DNA from: Micromonospora rhizosphaerae
GTDB taxonomy: Bacteria; Actinomycetota; Actinomycetes; Mycobacteriales; Micromonosporaceae
Length of the DNA stretch: 64,000 bases
Direction of reading: 5' to 3'
NCBI RefSeq assembly: GCF_900091465.1
Contig: NZ_FMHV01000002.1
Span: 7,006,001 to 7,070,000 of the forward strand
The translations under genes and the position numbers were made by a program. Each line of letters starts with the position of its first letter. The first letter of the stretch is position 1. The notes under the pieces are model-generated. The model was not told the origin of the DNA, did not search any database, and saw nothing but the letters and a program-made list of their open reading frames with translations. This document shows positions 1-8,946 of the stretch, piece by piece.

Positions 1-397
1 CGAGCGAGTGGAAGGTCTGTACGACCGGTATGTCGGTCTCGCGTACCGCGTGCGCGGCGGCCAGGCCGCCGACCCAGTAGTGCCCGTGCACCACCTCCGG
101 CGCCCAGTCGCCGGACCACCGCTCGGACAGCCAGCGGCCGAACTCGGCGACGTACGGCACCAGCTCGGCCGTGGGCATCGGGGTGGGCGGGCCGACCGGG
201 ACCCGTTCCAGCCGGTAGCCGTCGACCTCGACGCACTCCGGCTGCCCCGGCTCGTCGCGGCGCTCGTAGACCTGCACGTCGTGGCCCCGTTCGGCGAGTT
301 CGGCGGCGACCCGCGCGATGTGCTGGTGCGTGCCGACGGTCGGACCGTCGACCTGCCTGGACGGGCCGGCGTGCGCGCACACAAGGCCGACGCGCAT
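1..397 (-). CDS. Glycosyltransferase family 4, N-terminal part (runs off the window)
   Basis: The 132 visible residues begin MRVGLVCAHAG and carry the usual GT-B N-terminal Rossmann features: a G-P-x-V-G-T-x-x-H turn near residue 20, then ELAERGHDVQVYERR, and later VVHGHYWVGGLAA followed by VVQTFHSL. This is the acceptor half of a GT4 enzyme that transfers a nucleotide-activated sugar; the donor-binding half lies outside the window, so the substrate cannot be judged. The ATG at 397 has a strong ribosome site (GGAGGTG) just upstream. The gene is read away from the SDR gene at 643. Confidence 0.85.
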   Translation of the reverse strand, partial: MRVGLVCAHAGPSRQVDGPTVGTHQHIARVAAELAERGHDVQVYERRDEPGQPECVEVDGYRLERVPVGPPTPMPTAELVPYVAEFGRWLSERWSGDWAPEVVHGHYWVGGLAAAHAVRETDIPVVQTFHSL

Positions 398-642
398 GGT
401 GCACCTCCATGCGATGTACGTGCGGTGGTCCTCCGGTCAGAGGGTCCCATTAACCCGGGCCCGGTGCGCCGAAACCTGGCAGATCGGGACCGGACCGGCG
501 CGGCGGTGCCGGCGGGGCGCACCCCGGCGGGACCCGACCTTCTGTCGACATCCTGACAACCGCCCGGAAACACCCGCTTCGCGACCGTGATCCGGGCGAC
601 CGCGCCCGCATGACCCACCATGACCGGGGGTACCGGCGAAGA

Positions 643-1644
643 ATGCCGCTTTCCCGCAGTCTCGACGACGCCACGGTGGTGATCACCGGCGCCTCCAGCG
701 GGATCGGGACCGCGACCGCGTACGCGCTGGCCCGGCAGGGCGCCGACGTGGTGCTGGCGGCCCGGAGCCAGGACGCGCTCCAGCGGGTCGCGGAGCGCTG
801 CCGGGAGCTGGGCGGGCGGGCGCTGGTGGTCCCCACCGACGTGACCGATCCGGAGGCGGTGGTGCGGCTAGCGGCGCGGGCGGCGGCGCAGTTCGGCCGG
901 ATCGACGCCTGGGTCAACAACGCCGCGGTGAGCGCCGTCGGACTCTTCGACGAGATCCCGGTCGAGGAGTTCCGCCGGGTGGTGGAGGTGAACCTGCTCG
1001 GCACGGTCTACGGGACGAAGGCGGCGCTGCCCTGGCTCGGCGCCGCCGGCGGCGGGGTGCTGGTCAACAACGCCTCGGTGCTGGCCGAGGTGGCGATGCC
1101 GTACCAGTCGGCGTACAACGCGACCAAACACGGCATCCGCGGGCTGGCCGACACGGTCCGGCAGGAGCTGCGAGTCACCGGCCGGGGCAACATCTCCATC
1201 TGCACGGTGCTGCCGGCCAGCATCGACACGCCCTTCTTCCGGCACGTCGCCAACCACACCGGTCGGGAGATGACCCCGGCCCCGCCGGTCTACCCTCCCG
1301 AGGTGGTCGCCGAGACGATCGTCCGGCTGCTGCGCCGGCCGCGCCGGGAGGCGTACGCGGGCGGCGTCGGCCGGCTGATCGCCCTCCAGTGGCGGCTGGC
1401 GCCAGCGCTGGTCGAGCGGCTGCTCGCCTGGTACACCCGCCGGACCCAGTTCGGCCCGGGCGTACGCCTGGCCAGCAGCGGCAACGTCTTCCGGGCCAAC
1501 GCCGAGGCCGAGCCCGTCGGCGGCTGGCACGGCCGGCGCCGTCAGCTCGTCCGGATGACCGCCGCCTTCGGGCTGGCCGCGGTCGGCACCGCCGTCGGCA
1601 CCGCGGCGGCCATGACGAGACGATCGCGGACGGAGCGCCGATGA
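643..1644 (+). CDS. SDR family oxidoreductase with C-terminal membrane anchor
   Basis: A 333-residue classical short-chain dehydrogenase/reductase. The NAD(P)-binding motif TGASSGIG is at residues 15-22, NNA lies near 92, and the catalytic Tyr158 and Lys162 form the YxxxK pair. About 60 residues beyond the usual fold end in a hydrophobic stretch (AFGLAAVGTAVGTAAAM) followed by arginines, suggesting a C-terminal membrane anchor. An in-frame ATG at 610 is possible, but 643 places the fold at the normal distance from the N-terminus. The stop overlaps the next start as ATGA, so the two are co-translated. The substrate is unknown. Confidence 0.88.
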   Translation: MPLSRSLDDATVVITGASSGIGTATAYALARQGADVVLAARSQDALQRVAERCRELGGRALVVPTDVTDPEAVVRLAARAAAQFGRIDAWVNNAAVSAVGLFDEIPVEEFRRVVEVNLLGTVYGTKAALPWLGAAGGGVLVNNASVLAEVAMPYQSAYNATKHGIRGLADTVRQELRVTGRGNISICTVLPASIDTPFFRHVANHTGREMTPAPPVYPPEVVAETIVRLLRRPRREAYAGGVGRLIALQWRLAPALVERLLAWYTRRTQFGPGVRLASSGNVFRANAEAEPVGGWHGRRRQLVRMTAAFGLAAVGTAVGTAAAMTRRSRTERR

Positions 1645-2432
1645 ACCGAACCGAGCGGTCGGATGCGCGGCCCGAGGCCGGCATGCACAATGGGACGATC
1701 ATGCCGACGGACGTGCGCTGCCTGGTGGAGACGGACGAATCGTCCGCGATGGTCAGGCTGACCGGCGTGCTCGACCTGGCCGGCGTCGGCGCCGTCCGCG
1801 ACGCGCTGCTGGCCCGGCTCTGGGCGCGGCCCGGCCCGGTGATCGCCGATCTCTCCCGGCTGCGGGTGGCCGAGCCCGCCGCCCGTGCCGTCTTCGACGA
1901 GGTGCACCGCGAGGTGTCCGACTGGCCCGCCTCGGACCTGCTGGTCCTGGACCCGGCCGGAGCCTGGGAGGCCACCGGGACGCCTGTCTGCGCGAGCCTG
2001 GACGAGGCCCAGGCGGCGCTGGTCGCCGCGCCGCTGGCCGCCGTGCTGAACGCCGAGCTCACCCCCGCCGTGGGCGCCGCCCGGGAGGCCCGGGCGCTGA
2101 TCACCGACGGCTGCACCCGCTGGGAGGTGCCCGAACTGGCCGAGCCGGCCTGCATCGCGGTCACCGAGATGGTCAACAACGTGGTGGCGCACGCGCAGAC
2201 GCCGATGACCGTCCGGGTGGCCCCGGGGGACAGCTCGCTGCACCTGGCTGTGCGGGACCGCTCCCCCCGGCAGCCGGCGTTCGCCGGGCTCGCTCCGCTG
2301 ACCTCGGCCGGCGGCCGCGGCCTGCTGCTGATCGACACGGTCTCCCGACGCTGGGGCAGCACCCCGGTGCCGGACGGCAAGGTCGTCTGGTGCGTGCTGG
2401 ATCCGGAGGACGAGGCCGCGTTCCGCGGCTGA
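1641..2432 (+). CDS. STAS-like domain plus HATPase_c_2 (anti-sigma-type) ATP-binding protein
   Basis: 263 residues. The N-terminal half (about 25-110) resembles a STAS/anti-sigma-antagonist domain (VRLTGVLDLAGVGAVRDALLARL). The C-terminal half is a small GHKL ATPase with an N-box (AVTEMVNNVVAHAQ) and a G-rich lid (SAGGRGLLLIDTVS), as in SpoIIAB/RsbW-type proteins. The start is the ATG inside the ATGA overlap with the SDR gene, with GGAG upstream; an internal ATG at 1701 is less likely. The fusion suggests a partner-switching regulator, but no serine target or sigma factor lies next to it, so its role is inferred from domains only. Confidence 0.8.
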   Translation: MNRTERSDARPEAGMHNGTIMPTDVRCLVETDESSAMVRLTGVLDLAGVGAVRDALLARLWARPGPVIADLSRLRVAEPAARAVFDEVHREVSDWPASDLLVLDPAGAWEATGTPVCASLDEAQAALVAAPLAAVLNAELTPAVGAAREARALITDGCTRWEVPELAEPACIAVTEMVNNVVAHAQTPMTVRVAPGDSSLHLAVRDRSPRQPAFAGLAPLTSAGGRGLLLIDTVSRRWGSTPVPDGKVVWCVLDPEDEAAFRG

Positions 2433-2558
2433 CCGCTCACCCTCGCCGGCGGACGCGTCCCCCGACCGACGAGCCGAGCGCACCCTTTCGCCGCTTTTAT
2501 CCCGATCGCCACCGCCGGACCCGGTTAATGCGGGGAGCGCAGTGGGTAGTGATCAGCC

Positions 2559-3134
2559 ATGCGCGACGACGAGTACCCGACCCCCGTGTCCGACCCAGAG
2601 GCGGAAGGGCTGCCCCACACCGCCGACGACGACTCGAGCGCCAACGACGAAATCCTGACCGGCCGCGAGGCGGACGGCCCGGAGCCGGCCCAGCTGCCCA
2701 GCGACCGGACCCCGGTGGCCGTGGACCGGTTCGGGACCACCGCTGAGGAGCAGCGCGACGGCGAGTCGCTGGACTACAAGCTGCAGCGCGAGGTGTACGA
2801 GCGTCCCGCCGACGACCCGCTGGCCGGAACGGTCGACCCGGGCATCGCCGCCGAGGCGGACAGCGAGGAGGCCGCCGCGCAGGCCCAGCTCGACGCCGAC
2901 GTGATGAACCCGGGCCCGACCTCGGACCCGCGCTCGTCGGTCTCCCTCTACGACCACGGGCGGCTCGGCGCCGTCGCCGACCACGAGGTGGGTCGGCTGG
3001 TCGAACCGGACGAGGGAGCGCACACCGACCAGGAGACCGACTCCATCGGGTACGACGCCGGCTCGGCCGGTGGCGGCGCGACCGCCGAGGAGCTGGCCAT
3101 CCACGAGACCAACCCACCGGAGTCGCACACCTGA
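2559..3134 (+). CDS. DUF5709 family acidic protein
   Basis: 191 residues, strongly acidic and rich in Asp, Glu, Pro and Gly, with no membrane segment and no Cys. The pattern DYKLQREVYERPADDP followed by a glycine-rich acidic tail fits the actinobacterial DUF5709 family, whose function is unknown. It is likely largely disordered. It stands alone, converging on the response regulator with one base between the stop codons. Confidence 0.75.
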   Translation: MRDDEYPTPVSDPEAEGLPHTADDDSSANDEILTGREADGPEPAQLPSDRTPVAVDRFGTTAEEQRDGESLDYKLQREVYERPADDPLAGTVDPGIAAEADSEEAAAQAQLDADVMNPGPTSDPRSSVSLYDHGRLGAVADHEVGRLVEPDEGAHTDQETDSIGYDAGSAGGGATAEELAIHETNPPESHT

Positions 3135-3135
3135 C

Positions 3136-3813
3136 TCAGTTGTCCAGGCCGCGCTCGATCGCGTAGCGGGTCAGCTCGACCCGGTTGTGCAGCTGGAGCT
3201 TGCCCAGCGTGTTCTGCACGTGGTTCTGCACCGTCCGGTGGGAGAGCCCGAGCCGCTGCGCGATCTGCTTGTAGGACAGCCCCTTCGCGACCAAGCGCAG
3301 CACCTCGGTCTCGCGTTCGGTGAGCCGGGGTGCCGCGTCGGGTGCGGAGCCCCTCGTCGGCCCGGCGGCCAGTCGGCGGTACTCCCCCAGCACCAGCCCG
3401 GCCAGCCCAGGGGTGAAGACCGGCTCGCCGACGGCGATGCGACGCACCGCGTCGAGGAACTCGGCCGGGGCGGCCGACTTGACCAGGTAGCCGGTGGCGC
3501 CGGCCTTCACCGCGTCCAGCACGCGCTGCGGCTCGCCGCTGGCCGACAGCATCAGCACCCGCACCTCGGGCAGCGCGGCGCGCAGCCCCCGGATGACCTC
3601 GACCCCGGAGACGTCCGGCAGTTGCAGGTCGAGCACCACCACGTCGGGGCGCGCCGCGGCGGCCACCCGCACCGCCTGCCGGCCCTCCCCGGTGGTGGCC
3701 ACCACCAGGTGACCGGCCTCGGTGAGATCGCGCGCCACCCCCTCGCGCCACATCGGGTGGTCGTCGACCACCATCACCCGGACGCCGCCCTCGGGTTCCC
3801 CGGCGCCGCTCAC
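3136..3813 (-). CDS. macR: LuxR/NarL-type response regulator (MacR-like)
   Basis: 225 residues. The receiver domain (about 15-135) starts VMVVDDHPMWREGV and has the phospho-Asp in VVVLDLQLPD and the conserved Lys in GYLVKSAAP. The C-terminal LuxR HTH contains LTERETEVLRLVAKGLSYKQ and LSHRTVQNHV. The GTG start overlaps the kinase stop as GTGA (3810-3813), so kinase and regulator are translated together. By family and pairing this is the DNA-binding half of an actinobacterial MacRS-type two-component system. Confidence 0.88.
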   Translation of the reverse strand: MSGAGEPEGGVRVMVVDDHPMWREGVARDLTEAGHLVVATTGEGRQAVRVAAAARPDVVVLDLQLPDVSGVEVIRGLRAALPEVRVLMLSASGEPQRVLDAVKAGATGYLVKSAAPAEFLDAVRRIAVGEPVFTPGLAGLVLGEYRRLAAGPTRGSAPDAAPRLTERETEVLRLVAKGLSYKQIAQRLGLSHRTVQNHVQNTLGKLQLHNRVELTRYAIERGLDN

Positions 3814-4934
3814 CGTTCGCTCCTCGGGACAATCAGCTCGACCTCGGTGCCTTCCCCGGAGGCGGAGTCGATCCGAACCTCGCCGCCCAGGTCGGCCACC
3901 CGCCCCCGGACGGACTGCGCCACCCCGAGCCGTCCCTGCGCCACGGCCTCGGCCAGCCGGCCCTCCGGAATCCCCGGCCCCTCGTCGCGTATCGAGACGG
4001 TCACCGTCGCCCCCTCGTCCTCGATCAGCACCCAGGCCCGCCCGCCGGCGTGCCGGGCCACGTTGTCCAGCGCCGCACCGGTGGCGGCGGCCAGGTCCCG
4101 GGCGACCCGCGCGGGCAGCGGGACCGGGGTGGCCGGTGCGGAGAGCGCGACCGTCGCCGAGGCGTACCGGTCGACCAGGGCCCGCAGATCCAGCGTGCCC
4201 CCGCCGTCGTCCGGCGCCCCGCCGGCCCGGCCGATCAACGCCCGCAGGGCGGCCTCCTGCTCGCCTGCCAGCCGGGCCAGCTCCCCGGCCTCGCCGTCGA
4301 GGTGGGCGCCGCGCCGCTGCACCAGCGCCAGCACCTGGAGCACCGAGTCGTGGATGTCCCGGGCCAGCCGTTCCCGTTCCCGGGTCGCCGCCTCCAACTC
4401 CACCGCCCGTTGCAGCCGTTCCTCGGCGGTCACCGCGAGCCGGGCGACGTGCCCGACCACCACCCCGGTGAGCAGCATCAGGATCACCCCGGTGAGCGAG
4501 GACTGGCTGATCCGCTCCCGGGTCGCCAGGTCGGCACCGCCGAGGACCAGCGCCGCGATCGCGCCCCGCCGCCGACCGCCGGAGACCGCCCAGGCCAGCA
4601 CCGGCCCGGCCAGCCAGGCCACGGTCAGGGTGGGCAGGCCGGCGGCGAGCGCCGCGCGGCCGACCACCCACGGGGTGGCCAGCATGATCGCGAGCACCAC
4701 GCCGAGGTCGGCCAGGAGCAGCGGCCAGCGCCGTCCGGCCGGGCGCGCGTAGCCGGCCGCCGTCGCCCCGGTCCAGGCCAGCATCGCCAGGAGTACGCCG
4801 CCGGCGGCCAGCGGGTGCGCGTACCGGTCGGCGTCGCGGAGCACCAGCACGCAGACGTACGCGAGGGAGGCGAACCGGAACACGGCGATGGCCCGCCAGA
4901 GCGGGACCTCGAGGCCTCCCGGGGACGACGGCAT
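3810..4934 (-). CDS. macS: Membrane sensor histidine kinase (MacS family)
   Basis: 374 residues. Five or six hydrophobic segments fill the first 160 residues. The HisKA_3 dimerisation helix follows with the phospho-acceptor in RLARDIHDSVLQ, then a GHKL ATPase (GAALDNVARHA N-box; IRDEGPGIPEGRL). This layout is that of MacS-type kinases. The ATG at 4934 is chosen; a GTG at 4943 in frame is also possible. It forms an operon with the response regulator. The signal sensed by the membrane part is unknown. Confidence 0.87.
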   Translation of the reverse strand: MPSSPGGLEVPLWRAIAVFRFASLAYVCVLVLRDADRYAHPLAAGGVLLAMLAWTGATAAGYARPAGRRWPLLLADLGVVLAIMLATPWVVGRAALAAGLPTLTVAWLAGPVLAWAVSGGRRRGAIAALVLGGADLATRERISQSSLTGVILMLLTGVVVGHVARLAVTAEERLQRAVELEAATRERERLARDIHDSVLQVLALVQRRGAHLDGEAGELARLAGEQEAALRALIGRAGGAPDDGGGTLDLRALVDRYASATVALSAPATPVPLPARVARDLAAATGAALDNVARHAGGRAWVLIEDEGATVTVSIRDEGPGIPEGRLAEAVAQGRLGVAQSVRGRVADLGGEVRIDSASGEGTEVELIVPRSER

Positions 4935-5054
4935 GGGCGACACGATCCCACAGTCCGGCGCTACCCCGGGGGGCGGTGGCTGCGGCTCAGGAAACCCTGA
5001 CGTACGGTGGAAATGCCGCGAAAGACTATGAGATCCACTGCCGGGACGGGGGCC

Positions 5055-5522
5055 ATGACGAATGCAGAACCCCGAGCACCGCGTACGGTTGTGCCCATCG
5101 AACCCTCCCTCCTCATCGCCGAGGCCTTCGAACAGGCACAGGTGACCGGGCTGCGACACTCGGTCGCCTCCTCCGCGCACGCGGCGGGGCTCAGCGGCCA
5201 GCGGCTGGACGACTTCGTGCTGGCGGTCAACGAGCTGATCACGAACGCCGTCCGGCACGGCGGGGGCCGGGGCTGGCTGCGGCTGTGGCGCCTCCCCGCG
5301 CAGATGGTCTGCGAGGTCGCCGACCACGGACGGGGGATCAGCCCCCACCGGCTCGTCCACCACAGCCGCCCGGCCCCGGACACCGCCGGCGGTTGGGGCC
5401 TCTGGCTGGCCCGGGAGCTCAGCGACAGCATGGAGGTCGAGACCGGCGAGACCGGCACGACGGTACGCATCAGCGCCGCCCTGGCCACCCACGAGCGCAT
5501 CGGCCGGCACCGCGCCGACTAG
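5055..5522 (+). CDS. ATP-binding protein, HATPase_c_2 (RsbW-like)
   Basis: 155 residues forming a single small GHKL ATPase: FVLAVNELITNAVRHGGG (N-box), VADHGRGIS (G1) and GGWGLWLARELSD (G2). Such stand-alone domains in actinomycetes usually act as anti-sigma kinases or partner-switch regulators. A G-rich ribosome site precedes the ATG at 5055; an upstream in-frame ATG at 5007 lacks one. It is read divergently from the MacS-like kinase and converges on the PRPP-synthetase-like gene. Confidence 0.82.
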   Translation: MTNAEPRAPRTVVPIEPSLLIAEAFEQAQVTGLRHSVASSAHAAGLSGQRLDDFVLAVNELITNAVRHGGGRGWLRLWRLPAQMVCEVADHGRGISPHRLVHHSRPAPDTAGGWGLWLARELSDSMEVETGETGTTVRISAALATHERIGRHRAD

Positions 5523-5531
5523 CCCGGCCGG

Positions 5532-6470
5532 TCAGTCGAAGAGGGCGCTGACCGACTCGCCGTTGTGTATCCGCCGCATCGCCTCGGCCAGCACCGGCGC
5601 CACCGAGAGCACCTGCAGCTTCGGCACCCGCTTCTCGGCCGGGATCGGCACCGTGTTGGTGCAGACGATCTCCAGCACCCCTTCCTGCTCGCTGAGCCGG
5701 TCCAGCGCGCCGCTGGAGAAGAGGCCGTGGGTGCAGGCGAGTCGGATCGAGCAGACGTTCAGCTCGCGCAGGTGCGCCATCAGCTCGATCATCGTGCTGC
5801 CCTTGGCGATCTCGTCGTCCAGCACGATCACGTCCCGCTCCGCCACGTCGCCGATCACCGTGCTGATCTGGACGAGGTCGTCGCTGAACCGCTGCTTCGC
5901 GCCCGCCGCGACCGGCGTGCCGAGCCGCCGGGCGAAGGCCGCCGCCTGCTTGGCGTTGCCCAGGTCCGGCGAGACCACCACCGTGTTGCTCAGGTCGTAC
6001 CGCTTGAAGTGGTCGGCCAGCGCGCGCAGCGCGTGCAGGTGGTCGACGGGGACGCTGAAGAAGCCGTGCACCTGCGGCGAGTGCAGGGTCATCGCGAGCA
6101 CCCGGTCGGCGCCCGCCGAAGTGAGCAGGTCGGCGACCAGCCGCCCGCCGATGGAGATGCGCGGCGCGTCCTTCTTGTCCGACCGGGCGTACGCGTAGTG
6201 CGGCAGCACCACCGTGATCCGGCCGGCCGAGGCGCCCCGGGCCGCGTCGATCATGAGCAGCAGCTCGACCAGGTGCTCCTGCACCGGCGGCACCAGCGGC
6301 TGGATCAGGAAGACGTCGCGTTCCCGGCAGTTCGCCTGCAACTGCACCTCGAGGCAGTCGTTGGCGAACCGGGACACCCGCACGGGGTGCAGCGGGACGC
6401 CCAGGTGGGCGCAGATCTCGGCGGCGAGTTCGGGATGGGCGGTTCCGCCGAACACGGCAATGTCACGCAC
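5532..6470 (-). CDS. Ribose-phosphate pyrophosphokinase family protein
   Basis: 312 residues. The Prs signature region VVVSPDLGNAKQAAAFA, the N-terminal FGGTAHPELA, and DIVIVLDD-type PRPP loop are present. In true Prs enzymes the loop reads DDxxDTGGT; here it is DDEIAKGST, so the PRPP-binding threonine/glycine pair is changed. The family makes PRPP from ribose 5-phosphate and ATP for nucleotide synthesis, and purC lies next door, but this may be a divergent paralogue. The GTG at 6470 is preferred over a TTG at 6479, because a TACGAT box at 6479-6484 overlaps that TTG and lies 8 nt before the GTG. Confidence 0.82.
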   Translation of the reverse strand: MRDIAVFGGTAHPELAAEICAHLGVPLHPVRVSRFANDCLEVQLQANCRERDVFLIQPLVPPVQEHLVELLLMIDAARGASAGRITVVLPHYAYARSDKKDAPRISIGGRLVADLLTSAGADRVLAMTLHSPQVHGFFSVPVDHLHALRALADHFKRYDLSNTVVVSPDLGNAKQAAAFARRLGTPVAAGAKQRFSDDLVQISTVIGDVAERDVIVLDDEIAKGSTMIELMAHLRELNVCSIRLACTHGLFSSGALDRLSEQEGVLEIVCTNTVPIPAEKRVPKLQVLSVAPVLAEAMRRIHNGESVSALFD

Positions 6471-6478
6471 GCCTGCCA

Positions 6479-6484
6479 ATCGTA
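6479..6484 (-). promoter_or_regulatory. -10 box TACGAT, 8 nt before the GTG of the PRPP-synthetase-like gene
   Basis: TACGAT fits the actinobacterial TANNNT -10 element and lies 8 nt before the GTG at 6470, implying a leaderless or nearly leaderless mRNA. No clear -35 is visible. Confidence 0.45.
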
Positions 6485-6543
6485 CGGGCAGGCTCAGCGG
6501 GACGCGCCGACGCCGACGAGCAGGACGTGGAGCCGGTCCGGGA

Positions 6544-7377
6544 TCAGTCCCAGCGGTTGCCGGTCAGCTTCTCGTAGACCTCGACGTAGCGAACCCGGGT
6601 CGCCTCGACCACCTCGGCGGGCAGCTCCGGCGCCGGGGCCTGCTTGTCCCAGCCGCTGCTGGTCGCCCAGTCCCGCACGTACTGCTTGTCGTAGGAGAAC
6701 TGCGCGCGGCCCGGCTGGTAGGACTCGGCCGGCCAGAAGCGGGACGAGTCCGAGGTGAGCAGCTCGTCACCGAGGACCAGGGTGCCGTCCGGCGCCCAGC
6801 CCAGCTCGATCTTGGTGTCGGCGACCAGGATCCCCCGGTCGGCCGCGATCTCCGCGCCGCGCCGGTAGACGTCGAGCGTGATGCGGCGCAGCTGCTCGGC
6901 GGTCTCGGCGCCGACCTTGTCCACCACCTCGGCGTACGTGATCGGCTCGTCGTGCTCGCCCATCGGGGCCTTGGTCGATGGGGTGAAGATCGGCTCGGGC
7001 AGGATCGACGCCTCCACCAGGCCTCGGGGCAGCTCGACCCCGGAGATCGCGCCGGTGCGCTGGTACTCGGCGAAACCGCCGCCGGTCAGGTAGCCGCGCG
7101 CGACGCACTCGACCGGGACCATCTCCAGCCGCCGACAGCGGATCGCCCGGCCGGCGAACTCGGCGGGCACGTCGGTGGCGGAGATGACGTGGTTGGGCAC
7201 CAGGTCAGCCACCTGCTCGAACCACCAGAGCGACAGCGCGGTGAGCAGTCGGCCCTTGTCCGGGATCGGGGTGGGCAGCGCCACGTCGTAGACGGAGATG
7301 CGGTCGGAGGCGACCAGGATCAGGTCCTCGCCGTCGGCGTAGACGTCCCGGACCTTGCCCGAGTGCAGAAGTTCCAC
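6544..7377 (-). CDS. purC: Phosphoribosylaminoimidazole-succinocarboxamide synthase (SAICAR synthase)
   Basis: 277 residues, normal length for the stand-alone enzyme. It joins CAIR and aspartate with ATP in purine synthesis. Visible signatures are HSGKVRDVY near the N-terminus, ASDRISVYDV, PVECVARGYLTGGGFAEY, TPSTKAPMGEHDEPI and LVADTKIELGW. The start is GTG at 7377. It is followed by the PRPP-synthetase-like gene 73 bp downstream on the same strand, which fits a shared nucleotide theme. Confidence 0.96.
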   Translation of the reverse strand: MELLHSGKVRDVYADGEDLILVASDRISVYDVALPTPIPDKGRLLTALSLWWFEQVADLVPNHVISATDVPAEFAGRAIRCRRLEMVPVECVARGYLTGGGFAEYQRTGAISGVELPRGLVEASILPEPIFTPSTKAPMGEHDEPITYAEVVDKVGAETAEQLRRITLDVYRRGAEIAADRGILVADTKIELGWAPDGTLVLGDELLTSDSSRFWPAESYQPGRAQFSYDKQYVRDWATSSGWDKQAPAPELPAEVVEATRVRYVEVYEKLTGNRWD

Positions 7378-7459
7378 GGCGCCTAGTACACCACGCGGAC
7401 GTCGTCCGCCCGCCGCCAGATGCCGCCCGGCCGTACGCCCCCGGCCGACCGGACGGACA

Positions 7460-7488
7460 TTGACACCCGCCCGCGCCGCCTGTGTAAA
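7460..7488 (+). promoter_or_regulatory. Sigma-70-type promoter of the binding-protein gene
   Basis: A perfect -35 TTGACA (7460-7465), a 17-bp spacer and a -10 TGTAAA (7483-7488). It is the best housekeeping-type promoter in the window. It overlaps the ATG at 7488, which argues that translation starts at the GTG at 7530. Confidence 0.7.
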
Positions 7489-7529
7489 TGGTCCGACCGC
7501 CGCCGTTCCCGTCCGCCCCAGGAGCCCCG

Positions 7530-8861
7530 GTGCCCGCTGCCCGTCCCCCGTCCGCCCGCCCCGGTGCCGATCCGGGCCGCCGGCGGTTCCTCGGCGCGCT
7601 GAGCGGACTGCCGCTGCTCGCCACCGGCGGCCTCGCCGGGTGCGGCGAGGAGGAGGAGACCCGGGTCGACGACGGGCCGATCGAGCTGTCGGTCTTCTGG
7701 TGGGGCGGACCCAAGCGGGCGGAGGCCACCGAACAGGCGCTCGGGCTCTACTCCCAGCAGAATCCCCGCGTCCGCTTCCGCGTCACCTGGCAGGGCCTCA
7801 CCGGCTACTACGACCGGCTGGCCACCCAGGCCGCCAGCGGCAATGTGCCAGACCTGTTCCAGATCGACGACACCGTCCTCACCGAGTACGCGCAGCGCGA
7901 GATCGTGTTGGACCTCAGCAGGTACGTCGCGGACAACCGGCTCGACCTGCGCGGCGTGCCGCAGAGTCTGGCCCGGTACGGCCAGGTGGCCGAGCGGACC
8001 ATGGCCGTCGCCGCCGCGCAGACCACCGCGGCGCTGGTCTACAACCGGGACCTGCTGCGCCGGCTCCGGATGCCCGAGCCGCGCAGCGGCATGCCGTGGC
8101 GGGAGTACGTGGAGTGGGCCGGGCGGGTGACCGGGGCGTCCGGCGGCCGGGCGGCCGGGACGACGGACCCCTCCGGGGACTACCGGGCGCTGTGGCTCTG
8201 GCTCCGGGGCCAGGGCGCCGAGCTGTACCAGGGGCGCCAGCTCGGCTTCGGCTCCGCCGAACTGCTCGACTGGTTCGAGTTCTGGCAGGTGGCCCGGTCC
8301 GGGCGGGCCACCCCGAACGCCCCCCTGATGGAGCAGGCGGACACCGGCGACCTCAGCCACCAGCTCGTGGTCACCGGGCACGGCGCGGCGTCCTTCGCCT
8401 GGGCGCACCAGCTGCCGGAACTCCAGCGCCAGACCGGCGACGAGCTGGGGCTGGCCAGCTTTCCCGGCAGCACGGCCGCGGAGTGGGCCCGCGCGTCGAT
8501 GTACTGGGCTGTCTTTCGGGGCACCCGGCACCCGGACGTGGCGGTCGACGTGATCAACTTCCTGACCACCAACGTGGCGGCCGGCCGGATCCTCGGTATC
8601 GAGCGCGGCCTGAACGCGAGCCTGCCGGTGCGGCAGGTCGTCGCGGACGGCATCACCGATCAGGTCGAGAAGCAGGTCACCGCGCTCGGCACCGCTGTGA
8701 ACGACCTGCTGGGGCCGGCCCCGGCGCCGCCGCCGAAAGGGCACGCGAAGGTGCGTACCCTGCTCATCGACGCGGCCGAGAACGTCCGCTCCGGGCGGAC
8801 CGGCGCCCACGCGGCCGCCTCCCGCTTCATGGCCCAGGCGAACGCCGCCCTGGCCGAGTGA
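7530..8861 (+). CDS. Extracellular solute-binding lipoprotein, sugar type, Tat-like signal
   Basis: 443 residues. The N-terminus has a twin-arginine stretch RRRFLGALSG (17-26) and a lipobox LAGC with Cys38, so it is probably exported folded and lipid-anchored. The rest resembles family-1 sugar-binding proteins: ELSVFWWGG, WQGLTGYYDRLATQAASGNVPDLFQID, and a late helix MYWAVFRGTRHPDVAVDVINFL. AGGAG at 7520-7524 lies 5 nt before the GTG at 7530. No permease or ATPase gene is adjacent, so it is an orphan binding protein or part of a dispersed system. Confidence 0.85.
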   Translation: MPAARPPSARPGADPGRRRFLGALSGLPLLATGGLAGCGEEEETRVDDGPIELSVFWWGGPKRAEATEQALGLYSQQNPRVRFRVTWQGLTGYYDRLATQAASGNVPDLFQIDDTVLTEYAQREIVLDLSRYVADNRLDLRGVPQSLARYGQVAERTMAVAAAQTTAALVYNRDLLRRLRMPEPRSGMPWREYVEWAGRVTGASGGRAAGTTDPSGDYRALWLWLRGQGAELYQGRQLGFGSAELLDWFEFWQVARSGRATPNAPLMEQADTGDLSHQLVVTGHGAASFAWAHQLPELQRQTGDELGLASFPGSTAAEWARASMYWAVFRGTRHPDVAVDVINFLTTNVAAGRILGIERGLNASLPVRQVVADGITDQVEKQVTALGTAVNDLLGPAPAPPPKGHAKVRTLLIDAAENVRSGRTGAHAAASRFMAQANAALAE

Positions 8862-8904
8862 CCGGCCGCCGCGTGCGAGCGGGCCTGGCGGCCCGGGACG
8901 CGGA

Positions 8905-8931
8905 CCCGGGGCCGCGCTGCGCCGCCCCGGG
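8905..8931. terminator. GC-rich hairpin between convergent genes
   Basis: An 8-bp stem CCCGGGGC/GCCCCGGG with an 11-nt loop, between the binding-protein stop and the convergent small membrane gene. It has no T-run, so a terminator role is inferred. Confidence 0.4.
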
Positions 8932-8946
8932 GCCCGCCCGGCCGGT

